64,000 nt of DNA, from the NCBI GenBank assembly GCA_031472005.1, contig PZJY01000003.1, forward strand, positions 1,922,001-1,986,000. Reading direction: 5' to 3'. Shown here piece by piece: positions 25,146 through 36,646 of the stretch. This DNA is from Tetracladium setigerum (lineage: Eukaryota; Ascomycota; Leotiomycetes; Helotiales). Under the pieces are notes generated by a model. The model was given only the letters and a program-made list of their open reading frames with translations, was not told where the DNA came from and made no database searches. The position numbers were made by a program, and so were the translations under genes. The number at the start of each line of letters is the position of its first letter. The stretch's first letter is position 1.

Positions 25146-26607
25146 TCAAGATTTCCTTGGCGGATCAGGAATGATAGCATACGTAAGCACAATGATAGCG
25201 TACCTAGATACATTGTTAGCCATGATTGATCAGACAAGTGAGATAGAGAGCAGACTCACAATCCCAAGGACATCGATCCTTCCATGTAATTACTTTTCCC
25301 ATCCATGATGAACCCCGCCATCACCAGAATACTCAACACCACGATGATCGTCTCCAATAATTCAAATTCCATCGTCATGGGCTCATTTATAACCCATCCG
25401 ACAAGCACCAGCACTGGAAGTGTGAAGAATGCCACATCAACACTCGACCCAAGCGTCATGGCTACGGCGATCTCCGGATGGCCTTGATAAGCAATTACCG
25501 ATGTCTTGATATATTTACACAGATGTGTGATCATGGGCAAAATAATTAGACCGGTGAAGGTAGATGTGATATGAGACGATGCCACAACATCTGGTACGCT
25601 GTTGACGAGATACTGCGAGCAAAGGATTGAGACACCAATGATGGCCAACAGGGCCAAGAAGTGAAGCGTCCACGACCACGTAGGGAGTTTGTCGCCATTG
25701 TCATCCGGATCATGAACAATTTCATCCTCTTGCCATAGATATCGATGGCTGCGTAGTCTGAAGTACAGGAATGAGACATAAAGACATAAGAGGACGATTG
25801 CCGAGCCTCGGGAGAGGAAGAGGATAGCTGATACAGAATTGTAGTCCACGCCGAGGAATTCTGGCGAGAGAAGTTTACACATGGCGAAGGGTGTGGCAAT
25901 GAGGTAAAGGAGACACGCTTCGGTGTTGGTGCCCGTGGCCGGGAAGAAGAATTCTTGCTGATTTAGACTGGATATCAGGAAAATGCCTCCCAAGCCCTAG
26001 AAACAGGTTAGGAACCGTGGTTTACGAGACGAATAACATTTTTCATCATCATTTTTTGGAATATCCACTCCCAGGTATCAGGAAGAAGAAAGTTTGCACC
26101 AAAAAAAAAAATACAAAAAATACACGTACCAATAAGTGATTACAAAGCAAACTGCCGATAACAAAAGTCTGAGCCAATTCATTTTGATCACCAGCAATGC
26201 AAGTTGCACCAACCTAAGAGATCTTAATTAGCCAAACCGTGACCCCAAAAGAGCACAGCAAAATAACTTACAATCAGCGGAAAGATATGCGGTAAAAGCA
26301 CACTCAACGTCGTCCCAGCACCATCTCCAATCGGCAAGAAAAGCCTCTCAGCAACCAGGTGAAAGACATTCTCTAACGGGATCAAAGCCAAAAAGTTCAA
26401 TGCAAAGGAGGCTCTCGCATCCCATCCCCAGAGTCCAGCAGCAAGACCGAAAGGCACAAAAACAAGCAGGAAATCGATGTATGAGCGAGCCAATATACTT
26501 CTGCTTCGTTTCTGGAGCAGCCGGAAATTGTTGCCCGCCCCTGCGATGGTGATGACGGTTTCCCGGCGCTCTTGGGACGGCCGTTGGAAGAGAGGAGTGG
26601 TTTCCAT
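25146..26607 (-). CDS. CAX-type (Ca2+/H+ exchanger fold) membrane protein lacking the acidic motifs
   Basis: Four minus-strand exons: 26607-26272, 26213-26130, 25996-25260 and 25203-25146. Introns are 58, 133 and 56 bp and all joins keep frame, giving 404 aa. The short last exon (YAIIVLTYAIIPDPP) follows a TTGTGAGT donor and completes the family's final helix. Many membrane segments are evident. Vacuolar exchanger landmarks are recognisable in order: GSLLCNHLLGLGGIF, LGSSVDVAFFTLPVLVLVGW and DGKSNYMEGSMSLGL. The two GNxxE-type ion-binding motifs of the CAX family are replaced (PHIFPLIVG in the first half, THLCKY in the second). It may not exchange calcium; a regulatory or altered-specificity role is possible. 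A poly-A run of 12 lies in intron 2. The N-terminus includes QKRSRSILARSYIDFLLVF, as in fungal CAX proteins. Confidence 0.8.
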
Positions 26608-27953
26608 TCTGCGTTGGCCTAGAGGAGTGGGCGGGATTCCATCTGGGTAGAGAGATTGAAGGGGAAGATGGATGGTGATGATATGATGATGGTGTGAGAT
26701 CTTTAAGGATGTCGTTGGATGTTTACCTTATAAATTACATGAGAACAGAGCTCAAGGTGCATGGGCCAGCAGTGTTTCAACGCCCAGCCCTTGGCACTCA
26801 GTCAGCCGCTCTTGGCCAAACACAGCCAGCTTGTCGTGTAACTCCTGTACCGTGTAAAGCGTTTGAGATTATATGTATTTGGGGGGAATGAAGAAAGAGA
26901 TTATCGGGTGGTATTGGATATCTGTGATGTGTTCTTTGTGCACTGTGATTTTCTTTGTTGTGTTAGGTTCTACATTTCTCAGGGAGGCAAGGTTACCTCG
27001 CTTCAACACACCCCCGTCGAGTCAAGAGCATTCTGCATGATATTTCATGGAGAAGCCCGAGAAGCTTAATTCTGATTCTAAATGACTGTCAGGCAAAGTG
27101 AGATTATTGAGATTTACTGAGATCCTTCGAGAATGTATTCACAACTCTGGCAGCTGTCCATTATTTCAGAATCAATTCTATATCCCACTTGCCGCTTCGT
27201 AAGATCTTACATACTCTGCTACCGCGGTTCTCGGTTACAGAACTCAACAAAATCCCCATCGCAAACAAATCAGATCAAATCATGGCACATTTCAAAAGGG
27301 AGGCGAATAATTGGACTCCGCTAATACAGGGCTTGAGGAGCCAAGAAAGAAACAACACTTAATTCGACTGGTATTTCGTCACATTCGGCGGAGATGCCAA
27401 GATATACGGAGTACTTCCTCGCCCAGGCCGCTCCACACTGCCCCTTCGCTAAACTCAAAAAACCCCGCCTCCCATACTCCCAAGCTCTTCAATCCAACGT
27501 CAACAACCAAGATCAACATCAATATCAATAGCAATTATTGAATTATTCAATTTATCAAAGTTAGTCTTCAAAAAAATGCCAAGAATATACATAGCCCTTT
27601 TTTAAGGCATTGCTGGTTCAAAAGCGAAGAACGATGGCCCTTAAGCCTTCGTGAAGGGAAGCTTGCGATGAGCAGGTTCGGGGAGAAGGAGCGTAGTTTT
27701 TATTTTTTTCTTTGCCAGGCGCAATGAAATAGTTTTTGCTCATTTCAAGTAGAAAGTTCTATTCAAATAGTAAAGACAGTAAATTAAGATAGCTACCTAC
27801 ACGTGGTATTCACTCAAACAGGGCCATTGTTGTGCCAAAAGCTGATATAACCTTATGGGCCGCTGGCTAATCTCTTCGTCGTCCTTCCACCACTATTTCC
27901 GCACATCCGACGAGATGAGAGAATACGACACTATACAACCTTTACTTACCTAC
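26608..27953. other. Intergenic, 1.3 kb without a supported gene
   Basis: This is the promoter side of the CAX-type gene and the 3' flank of the PLC-like gene. Only short open frames without features are present. Confidence 0.5.
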
Positions 27954-29381
27954 TTATGCCAGTCTCTTCTTACTCCACTCAATAGCTACATCCGCCGTTG
28001 CTCCATCTATGAAATCATTCATCACAACCACCAACTGATTCGAATCCAATCTTCCTCCATTCGCCGCAATCCAAGGCAGCGTTTTCGAATCACAAATTGG
28101 TTTCGTAGCCAAAATGCAACTGCTTGCTGCATTGGCAGCCAAAACACTATACGCCACCACGTCAGGAATGTTGGTGGCAGTAGCCTGACATTGAAGATTG
28201 GTAAATGGCTTTCCAGCTTGCCGTTCGGGTGTGATTTGCTCGAACTGGGCAACGATGGAATCCCCGGTCAGAGTCGCATTGCCTGCATCCGTGTAGGTCG
28301 AGTAGCTATCTGATGGCATGAAGAGAATCAGACGCTTCTTTTGATCTCTCAACTGCGAAATGGTGAGGTTTCGCATGTCATCCAAACCTCCGGCAACAAG
28401 TGAGCCATTAGCTCGTTCAAGCGCCGTTCTGAGATTATTTGCCAGATCCTCGTCCGTTGGGCGAGCACAATCAGCCGGGACCCCATCCCAGCGGTTCTGA
28501 ACGACTACAATTTCTTGATCATTCTCGACGAGAAACTTCACAACATCGTTCAAGAATTGGATGTACGCCATACCAGGAATCGCGCTGTGAGAGAAGTAGG
28601 GCACATCTGGAATTGGCGGTTTTGCTCGAATCGCCTTGTGCAAGTACGCCGGTCGAAACTCAAAGTATCTCGTTCCAATCCGTAAAATATCCATGAGGCT
28701 ATCTTTCTGCGTGATGGCCAGACCACTAACGATATTGGGCGCCAGCTGTTTAGCAACATCATGAGACAGTTTCCCAGCAACCTTTGCAAATACCGGTTCG
28801 ACACTTGTGAGGACGTCAACCAGTGCGGTGCTGGCGAGGACCGCATCGGAGCTTTGCATGCTATTCATTCCAATATCATGAGCAGCTGGAAGCATGAATT
28901 TGGAGAACGGCTTGCCAGCTTGTGGTGAGCCCCTTGGTGCAACAGCTCCCATCCATCCAGAGTAATTCGGGGTGACGGTAACCCAACATTGATCCAAACT
29001 CGGTAAGCCAACCAGACCCGGACCAGAATCGTAGAATCCAAAGCACACGATAATCTCATTCGTGACGGTGGAGTTTTGGTCAAACATTGTCTTCATGCTT
29101 CCCGACTCAAGATTTCCAGTCACCACGTTGACGTTGACAAACTCCTTGACGACCTCTTGCCCATTTCGAAGGACTCGGAACGAGAAGGTACCCGTGAAAT
29201 TAAAGGTTCCCTTGATGTTTTTCTTATCGATTTCGAGACGATCCTTGTTGAATTCTCGCAGCCGATCACGAGTGAGGGATTGGCCTGGAACGCTGAACTC
29301 GACTGCACAGCCTGGGGCAGCTATGTACGAATATATCTGTACACCTTTGCTGGGCGTTGTGATTTTTGGGAGTTTAAACAT
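27954..29381 (-). CDS. PLC-like phosphodiesterase (TIM-barrel)
   Basis: Single exon, 475 aa from the ATG at 29381 (MFKLPKITTPSKG); the frame runs slightly upstream, but only from a TTG. The first 140 residues form a beta-rich domain of unknown type (GTFNFTGTFSFRVLRNG). The PI-PLC X-like barrel then begins at KFMLPAAHDIGMNSM, with the catalytic-type histidine. It continues with RIGTRYFEFRPAYL (the metal/acid position), VPYFSHSAIPGMAYIQFLND and EIVVVQNRWDG. Members cleave phosphoinositide or GPI-like phosphodiesters; the substrate here is unknown. There is no signal peptide or membrane anchor, unlike most secreted fungal relatives, so it is probably intracellular. It lies 1.5 kb upstream of, and divergent from, the DUF6603 gene A. 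A functional link to A/B/C is possible but untested. Confidence 0.85.
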   Translation of the reverse strand: MFKLPKITTPSKGVQIYSYIAAPGCAVEFSVPGQSLTRDRLREFNKDRLEIDKKNIKGTFNFTGTFSFRVLRNGQEVVKEFVNVNVVTGNLESGSMKTMFDQNSTVTNEIIVCFGFYDSGPGLVGLPSLDQCWVTVTPNYSGWMGAVAPRGSPQAGKPFSKFMLPAAHDIGMNSMQSSDAVLASTALVDVLTSVEPVFAKVAGKLSHDVAKQLAPNIVSGLAITQKDSLMDILRIGTRYFEFRPAYLHKAIRAKPPIPDVPYFSHSAIPGMAYIQFLNDVVKFLVENDQEIVVVQNRWDGVPADCARPTDEDLANNLRTALERANGSLVAGGLDDMRNLTISQLRDQKKRLILFMPSDSYSTYTDAGNATLTGDSIVAQFEQITPERQAGKPFTNLQCQATATNIPDVVAYSVLAANAASSCILATKPICDSKTLPWIAANGGRLDSNQLVVVMNDFIDGATADVAIEWSKKRLA

Positions 29382-30858
29382 ATTGAGATGGAAAGATAAC
29401 AATGTGGTGATATTTCACAAGTTTTCGGGTCTGAAGGAGCGAAGACTGTTCCAAGGGGAGAGGAAGGGAGTCAAAAGGATTTTGTCTATCATGGAGTTGG
29501 TTGGGCATGAGCTGAAAAAACCATGCAAACCCCTCACAAGCCACACATAACCGGAATTTTGATGCTTGCACAGCTGGACTTTAAAGCAAGGGGTGATTAA
29601 TCTCACGATCTAGGAGATAAGGCAATCTCTATTCTTAAGCTGGATGAGTAGGTATCTTGGTATCTATTATGAGTGAGTCCTTCTATAAACGAATCTGATG
29701 TTTTGAGATGTGGAAATGGAGGAAGTTGATTGTTAGCGGGGGGACCGTGAGGGGCAATTCAGCTCAGTCTTGGCTCGCTTCCATACCGAGAGATTTTGAT
29801 TATTGCAGAGGCGCCCAATGGACCTCACGCTTCGTGTCATATTTGCATTTGACCATAGACGTAATAACAGACTTCACTTAAGATTCGGTCATTTACAACA
29901 ACTTGCATGTAAACAGCGTACTATTCCAGATTCATCCTATTCCAACAATCGGGAAAGTCCCTCCATGCAGTTACATTTCGCTAAAGTAAACACCGACCTA
30001 TTTTTCTGCCAAAAAGCAAAGCAATTCCTCACCGCTCCCAACCTCTCCCACTTGCTTCCTCCGTAGACGCCTCCGTCTCTCAACCAGCAAAACATAACCC
30101 ATATTGTGAAGCATCGGAATCACACGAAAAGCAAAAACCCATCGCTGCTCTAAAGCTTCCCCTCCAAAAACGCGGGGAAGCAGTAAACGTGGCGGTACCA
30201 TTGGCGACAGCGTGATGCATGTTAAATTGTTTCAGCTCGCCCCAAGCTCCAACACTCCAGTGGTGCATTTCTTTGGAGTATGCAGTGTCTATGGATAAGC
30301 GTTGAAGAGTTATCAGCTCCGTCTCACTGTTGAAGGGGTGCTTGCAGAAAGGCGTTTAAGATGGCAGAAAGAAGCGATTTGATAAGTTGCTTGATTGAGG
30401 GATTTTGCTGCATGTGGAGGTAGTGCTTCTGCAATATCTCGCACTTGTGAACCGGGGAACTTGGGATGATTCGGGTCATAGCAGATGGGGATGAAGTCCA
30501 GTCATGTGTTTTTCCCCTGCGCTTGTTAGCTTGCAATTACAAAGAGATGTCGTTTGTGGTATCTGGTACAGTAGGGCTGAACTTATCGAATTGGACTTCT
30601 GTGTTGGAAAGATCCTCCTCCCACCCTGGCATTCTGGATGCAGGTTAGGATCTCGAGCTTAGCACTCGATATTCTCGAATCAAGTGGGCATTGTTACGTG
30701 TTTAGAATATCCCCTTACACCTTTGATTTTTGTCATCTGTGTCTGACTCTCCTCGTCCAATGTGGGAATAAGACAGAAATTGATGGCCATTACGATCTAC
30801 ATCAAGAATCAGAGTTGGATCGAGTAGCTTCTAGAGAGCTCAACGAGGTACATACAAG
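29382..30858. other. Intergenic, divergent promoters of PLC-like gene and gene A
   Basis: A 1.5 kb stretch separating divergent genes. I see no coding region with support. Short frames near 29998-30268 (minus) and 30638-30874 (plus) show no features. Confidence 0.5.
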
Positions 30859-33800
30859 ATGGCCAAACTACTAAGCAATGGCAAAGTCCTCAAGGAATGG
30901 GAAGAATATCTAACCTTCGCTGACACATACATTGATAAATTCGATCCCGATGGAACAACAACTTACAGCTGCGAAAGCGAGCATTTCAAAAGTCCGAACA
31001 CGCTCGTATTCTCCTCCAAGAAGAATTCCAAAGCTTTCGGGGATAATGAAGCAGAGGTGGAAACCGAAACCGGAACTGGTATTGCGATGGGTTTTGATGA
31101 TGAAGAAACTGTCCCTGGAGAAGTGTCGTTGGATGAGGCTTTGAAGACGTTTGCTGTCGAAACGCCTAAGAATAATTCTTTGAAGAAGCTTTTCAAAATT
31201 TTGGAGGGTCTGGGGGTTATTGAGATTGATGTTGAGAGACCGGGGAATGGGTTTTGGATTCTTCCTAAAGTGGTGGAGCCCGAGGAAGAAGAAGAGAAGG
31301 AGGGTGGTGAAGAAGAGAAAGAAAAGGAAGGTGGTGAGAAGGAGGATAAGAAGGCCGAGCCAGGGTTGAAAAAGCCTACAACAAAAAGGGTCGTGGTAAC
31401 GGACGTGAAGCCAAAAGATGAAATCGAGCCTAAGAAAGAAGACGAGAAACCAAAGAGCGAAGCAGATGATCCTTCGAAAGAGGACCCGAAACCCGAGGAA
31501 GTAGATCCCAAGTCTTTACTGGCAAGTCACCCTTCTATATGCCGTATGGTTCGAAAGTGCTAATTCTCCCAGATTGCCACTCGATTGGCGTATAAACTCA
31601 AAGGCATAGGATCTGAAGACCTCCATGAATTTTTTGATGATCTTGCCGAAGATTTTCCAGGCTTCAAAATACCCGATACCAAGACCATTCCGTTGGAAGA
31701 GTTTGCCATCATCCTCACAGACATAATCACATTTACTGCTGCAAAAGGTAGTGAGCCCGTGGTCTCAGCAACCATCACCATCAGATTTCTGAAAGTCCGA
31801 GATTTGGTCTTCTATATCAGCCAAACTGATGGCGAAACTACCCTTGCTATCAAGCAAGAGTCTCGAAAGGCAGATGGAACGCCCTTACCCCTACCAGATC
31901 CAAACACAGAAGAATCAGCTCTCGCCGAAAAGCAAGTTGATGATCTTGATACTGCGATCGAGGCACCCGCAACCAGTGAGGTTATCCCAGGGGATAATTT
32001 CAAGTCGATTCGTTTATGGTATGCAGACGTCAACACGACAAACAGGAATTGGACCATTGCTCTGATAATGGTTTTACCAATCAGTGAGAGAGATGCTGGG
32101 AAAGTTCCAATTTACTTGAAGTACGAAAAATCAGAGTCTGGAGGGAAAACTTTCTCCGGGGGAATGCTGAGAGGCGATATGCCTGAGGAGACGAATATTA
32201 TGTTACCCACGTACAGAGAATATCACGCTCTACCTGAGGATATCCTGGCGGCGAACGACGAGACGCCATACATCGACCTTGCCGCCGCATATGATTTCAC
32301 AGCTCCAAAAGGCTTGCCAACCAAACTCATGAAGGCAGATATTTCTTACAGACAAAAACAAACCGTTCCCGCTAAAGACTCATTCATCTCGTTTGAAGTC
32401 GAGCTCGGGAATGGAGAAGTCCAGACAGATGATCCTTTGTCACCCCCAGCTCCCTTCAACTGGGACAAGACCAATTTCAAGTTTGAGAAGGAAGGAAAAG
32501 CAGAGGCGTCATGGACTATATCATCGGAGTTTTCCTTGGTTGAGCAGCAAGTTCCCGAAGGCACGGAGCCAAGAGTTGGAAAACTCGCTTTAGAAATCGG
32601 GAAAGGAAAACTTCCTCCAGAAATCGGGAAAGGCAAGTCGGGACTGCATGTCAAGGGAAAAGCAGCAGACGTCAATTTTGCTATGTTGGGTTCATTCTTC
32701 GATCCAGCCCTCTCCGAAACGATGATGTCAACTCTTGGAAAAATTGAGATTGCCGAACTTGTGCTCGACTACAACTACAGCCCAAAAGGCAAAGCATCGG
32801 ACTTCTTGTTTACTGGGGCAATCAAGCTGGGCAAGCTGAAACTTGATTTATTCTACCAATATGCGAGCTCCATTCCAGATGCAACGCCCGAGGAAATACA
32901 ACGATCAAAGGCTGCACGAGGAGATCTTTTAGTTGCACGGAGAGGTGCGCCAGCTCGACCAGGAGTACCGAAGAGATTGGGCCCTCCTCCTCCGCCACCA
33001 GTAGTAGTTGTGAAGAATACAGCATGGCAATTTGACGCCTTTTTATCTGCTGCCGGTCCAGGCGAGACTCTCGGCACAATTATCGAATCTATCGTCGGCG
33101 AAGATCCGCTACCTCCATTCATCAGCAATATTGATGTCCCAACCGTAGGGATTGATGTAGAGAGTGATGGCAAACCATTGATCGCGCTGAAAGTTGCTAA
33201 GATGGGCGAAGATAAGGTCATATTTGTCTTCAACGTTAGCATTTCTACCGTCGAGTTCTCCTTTATCCAGATTGCAACTAAGTCAGCGGCCGGAGCTCCT
33301 GTAAAACCACCAGTTCGCATTCTTCGACTTTCAATTGGGCCGTTGCCCTTTATTGAGAACATTCCTATTGTCCAGGAGCTTCCACAACCTTATCAGCTAC
33401 TTACATTCTGTTATGTCGGTGGACCACCAGGATCGCCAGGGCTTTTGAAGGAACACATTGAGGAGATCAACAAAACCTATGTCCCAGATTCGAAAGTATT
33501 CTACAAAGGTATGGGATCTAAACTTTTATAGTCTCCTGAATCTTTCCCTGAAATCTTATTTGAGCCTTTTCAAGGCAGTGTAAGAATGGCTTTACTAAAT
33601 ACTTTTTGCAGCTGTAACCAAGGATCAAAAAGTCGCTTTACGTCTTGGAAACCACTTCATCGTAGTCAACAACGATGAATGTATCCTAGACCACGTTTTC
33701 GGTGCAGCAAAACCCACCAAGAAAACAGGAAGCATCACAGGTGGAAAGTCCAGCACACCAGGCACATCAGCAGCGGCAGCTCTCCCAGCCAGTGATGTCG

Positions 33801-36329
33801 TCGAACCAGCACCTCCGCCTACCAAGGGAGCGTTGCAGAAGAAATCCAAGTTTCTCACCATCAACGGTTTATCCGTTCAGTACAAAGACAAGACGCTTTG
33901 GCTTTTCGTTGATGCTACACTCGCAATGGGTCCCGTGGAATTAAGTCTGATCGGTTTTGGTATCGGCTTGAAGCTCGGCGGTGGGAATCTCAAGTTAAAT
34001 GATCTCAGTACCTTCGATATGAACGACCTAGCCTTCCAAATCAATGGAGTAGCCATGAATTTCGACCGGCCTCCAGTTCTGATCGCAGGCGTGTTCATTC
34101 ACGAGGTTACGGAAACGATCGATTCCTATCGCGGAGGTATCGCCGTTGGTTTCAAACCTTACGAGTTCGTTGCCGTGGGAGAGTATGCCGAAGTCACCGA
34201 GAATAAGCAGAAGTACAAGTCAATCTTCATCTATGCAAAGCTTGACGGGCCTCTCATCGATCTTCAAATTGCAATCATCAAGGGAGTTCGGCTTGGATTC
34301 GGATATAACTCCTTTGTGCGCTCTCCGGAAGTGCATGAGTTGGCAGACTTCCCGTTCATCAACGATTCTGGCATCGGTGGAGCGGGGAACAACCCAATGA
34401 AGATTATGGAATCTATGAGAGGAGGGCCCAATCCATGGGTTGCACCGAGACAAGATAGTTTTTGGTTTGCTGTTGGCTTCTCGGTGTCGGCTTTCAACCT
34501 CCTCACTGCTACAGCCGTTGCCCTTCTCGGCTTTAGTGACGAGGGAGTCATAATCAGTATCTACGCTGATGTAGTCTGCATGATGCCACCCGAAGTGCCC
34601 TCCAAAGACATGTGTATTGTCTATGTGGAATTGCTCATGAATGCAGAATTGAATCTCATCCATGATTACTTCTTCGTTCAAGCCGCACTCGCTCCAACTT
34701 CCTTCTTGTTGGTTCCTCAATGCCATCTGTACGGAGGTTTTGCGATGGGCACCTGGTTTGGGAGGAGCTCGTATGCTGGAGATTGGGTTTTTACTGTTGG
34801 TGGGTATCATAGGCAATTTGCTCGTCCTGATCATTATCCAAATCCCGAAAGATTGGGATCCGGTTCAATATTGGTGATAATATCAGCATCAGTGGAGAGG
34901 GGTATGCTAGAAAAACACTATTCCATGTGATATATCGTGCTAATAATGAATAGTTACTTCGCTATTACTCCAAAGGCAGTCATGGGAGGATCAATGACAC
35001 GAATCCAGATTTACGTTGGGCCAGTCAATGCCCACCTTACCGCGGCGTGGGATGCTATCCTCCTATTCAACCCACTTCACTACATGATTGATATGTATGT
35101 CGAAGTGGGGTATCATGCCGCATTCATCTCCTCTTCGTCTCATTCGACATTAGCATTGATATCGGCGCCGACTTGCACATTGAAGGACCCGAATTTGGAG
35201 GAGTTGCCCAGTACGTTCCCTTCCGCTTGGAACTGGAACACATTAGCTAATAGATAACAGTGTCGACTTCTGGTTCTTCGGGTTTGATATCTACTTTGGT
35301 GAACAGCCGAGTCCACCACCACCTCTTACACTTGCCGAATTTTACGACGTTGTTGCCAAAGCTGGTCCACCAGAAGCGCCTGCTGAAGGAAAATCAGATA
35401 CCATTGAACACGATTCTATCGTTCAACTGAAATTGTCCCTTGAGGAAGGCGCTGCACCAGCACCGGTAGAAGATGCTCCAATGGGCTCCGGACCAGCAAA
35501 TACCGGCTCAGGATCAACATGGCGAGTCAAAGGTGGCGATTTCAAATTCAGAGTCTCCTCCGTCTTTGCCATCAGTTCCGCCACTCTCGAAACCAAAGAG
35601 AGCGTTGCGATTGAAGAGTCTGATCCAGCCAACGAAAAGAAACTGGAGCAAGCTGTGCAAAAGGCTGCAGGTGTCGTTAATATCTCCAGTATCCCCATGC
35701 GCACAAAAGAGATCCAATCCCCGATGACAATCAAGATCATCAACGAAAACGCCAGAGCCGGTGATCTGAATGAAGTTTATCCTTCTGGATGGCAGCCGGA
35801 ATTCGTTGTTAAACTCGTGCCAACCGCTCTCTGGGGAGATCCTGATCACCCTCCAGATCCATTGAACGCAAAAGATGGATGTGTACCATTGCAAATGGCT
35901 GTTTCAGTCACGGCTCCCTTACCAATTCTCGCCGTATCAAAGATCCCACCTGTGAATGCCACGGATATCGCAAGACAGTTTGTGAATGAAAACTTTTTGG
36001 CCAAGACTGAGACACAAGTCGGAATGACTGCTAGCGTAATCGACAAGACGCATAGCACATGGCCTGCGATGCAGAAAACTTGGGAAGATTCCGTCTCTGG
36101 GAATTTGGAGACGGCGAAGAGCTTGGTGGATGGTTGTATGAAGACATTGGGCTGGGATTTCCCTGCTCCGGAAGTGCTGAAGAAGGCGGAGAAGTTGGTA
36201 CCGAAACCGTGGCAGTTGAAGGTGCAGATGCCGACGAGATTGGTGAGTGGGAATACGGTAAAGGTTGAGGGGGTAGAGGATGGTTTGGATAACTTCTATT
36301 TGGCTTTGCCGAGGGTCTGTGTTGCTTGA
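30859..36329 (+). CDS. Gene A: giant DUF6603-family protein (two frame breaks)
   Basis: Five exons: 30859-31521, 31573-33508, 33612-34901, 34954-35210 and 35261-36329. Intron 1 (51 bp) is a GC-AG intron with donor GCAAGT; the other three are GT-AG. Residues 1-135 are of unknown type. Residues 137-217 form a Glu/Lys-rich linker. A beta-rich region follows, interrupted by a poly-Pro segment near 690. The DUF6603 core spans roughly 770-1400. Its hallmarks are DATLAMGPVELSLIGFGIGL, FDRPPVLIAGVF, GGIAVGFKPYEF, GFGYNSFVRSP, GDWVFTVGGYHRQFARP, GYFAITPKAVMGG and HVDFWFFGFDIYFGE. Two breaks (G3 run at 34855-34857, G4 run at 35107-35110) each need one extra G. With both, the exons sum to 5217 bases, 1738 aa. 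No signal peptide or membrane span. Many alternating hydrophobic strands suggest an extended beta structure. Function unknown; first of three giant co-oriented genes. Confidence 0.88.
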
Positions 36330-36646
36330 GGATTGCAATGTGGTTTGAGATATCTGATTTCATGTTTCACATAGTACATGATTGAGTTTGAGAAATACGA
36401 AGTTTACTTGTCTACGATTTCCAACGTCACAAAGGCAATACGAAAATATGTTTATTACAGGTCACATAACATTATATATTTATTGATTCAAATCCTGCTA
36501 GATGGAAAGGGGCCAACCTGCTAGATCATATGTTTCATACCACCTACTCGGTAAAATAGTCACCATCACCCAAAACTCCTTGTCGATTTTGGCAATACAC
36601 CCGAAAGACAGCCACAAATACACGATTACTGCTTCCTGCTTCCTGC
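36330..36646. other. Intergenic between convergent genes
   Basis: A short AT-rich 3' flank between gene A and the tetraspan gene, with no supported gene. Confidence 0.5.

Noticed and set aside
27601..27640. GGTTCAAAAGC, resembling a tRNA B box
   Set aside because: No A box at the right distance and no cloverleaf stems around it.
30859..36329. Reading the broken frames in gene A as genuine pseudogenisation
   Set aside because: The same one-base homopolymer loss appears in POL2, COX20 and other genes. Each is repaired by the same kind of single-base addition, so a technical cause is simpler.
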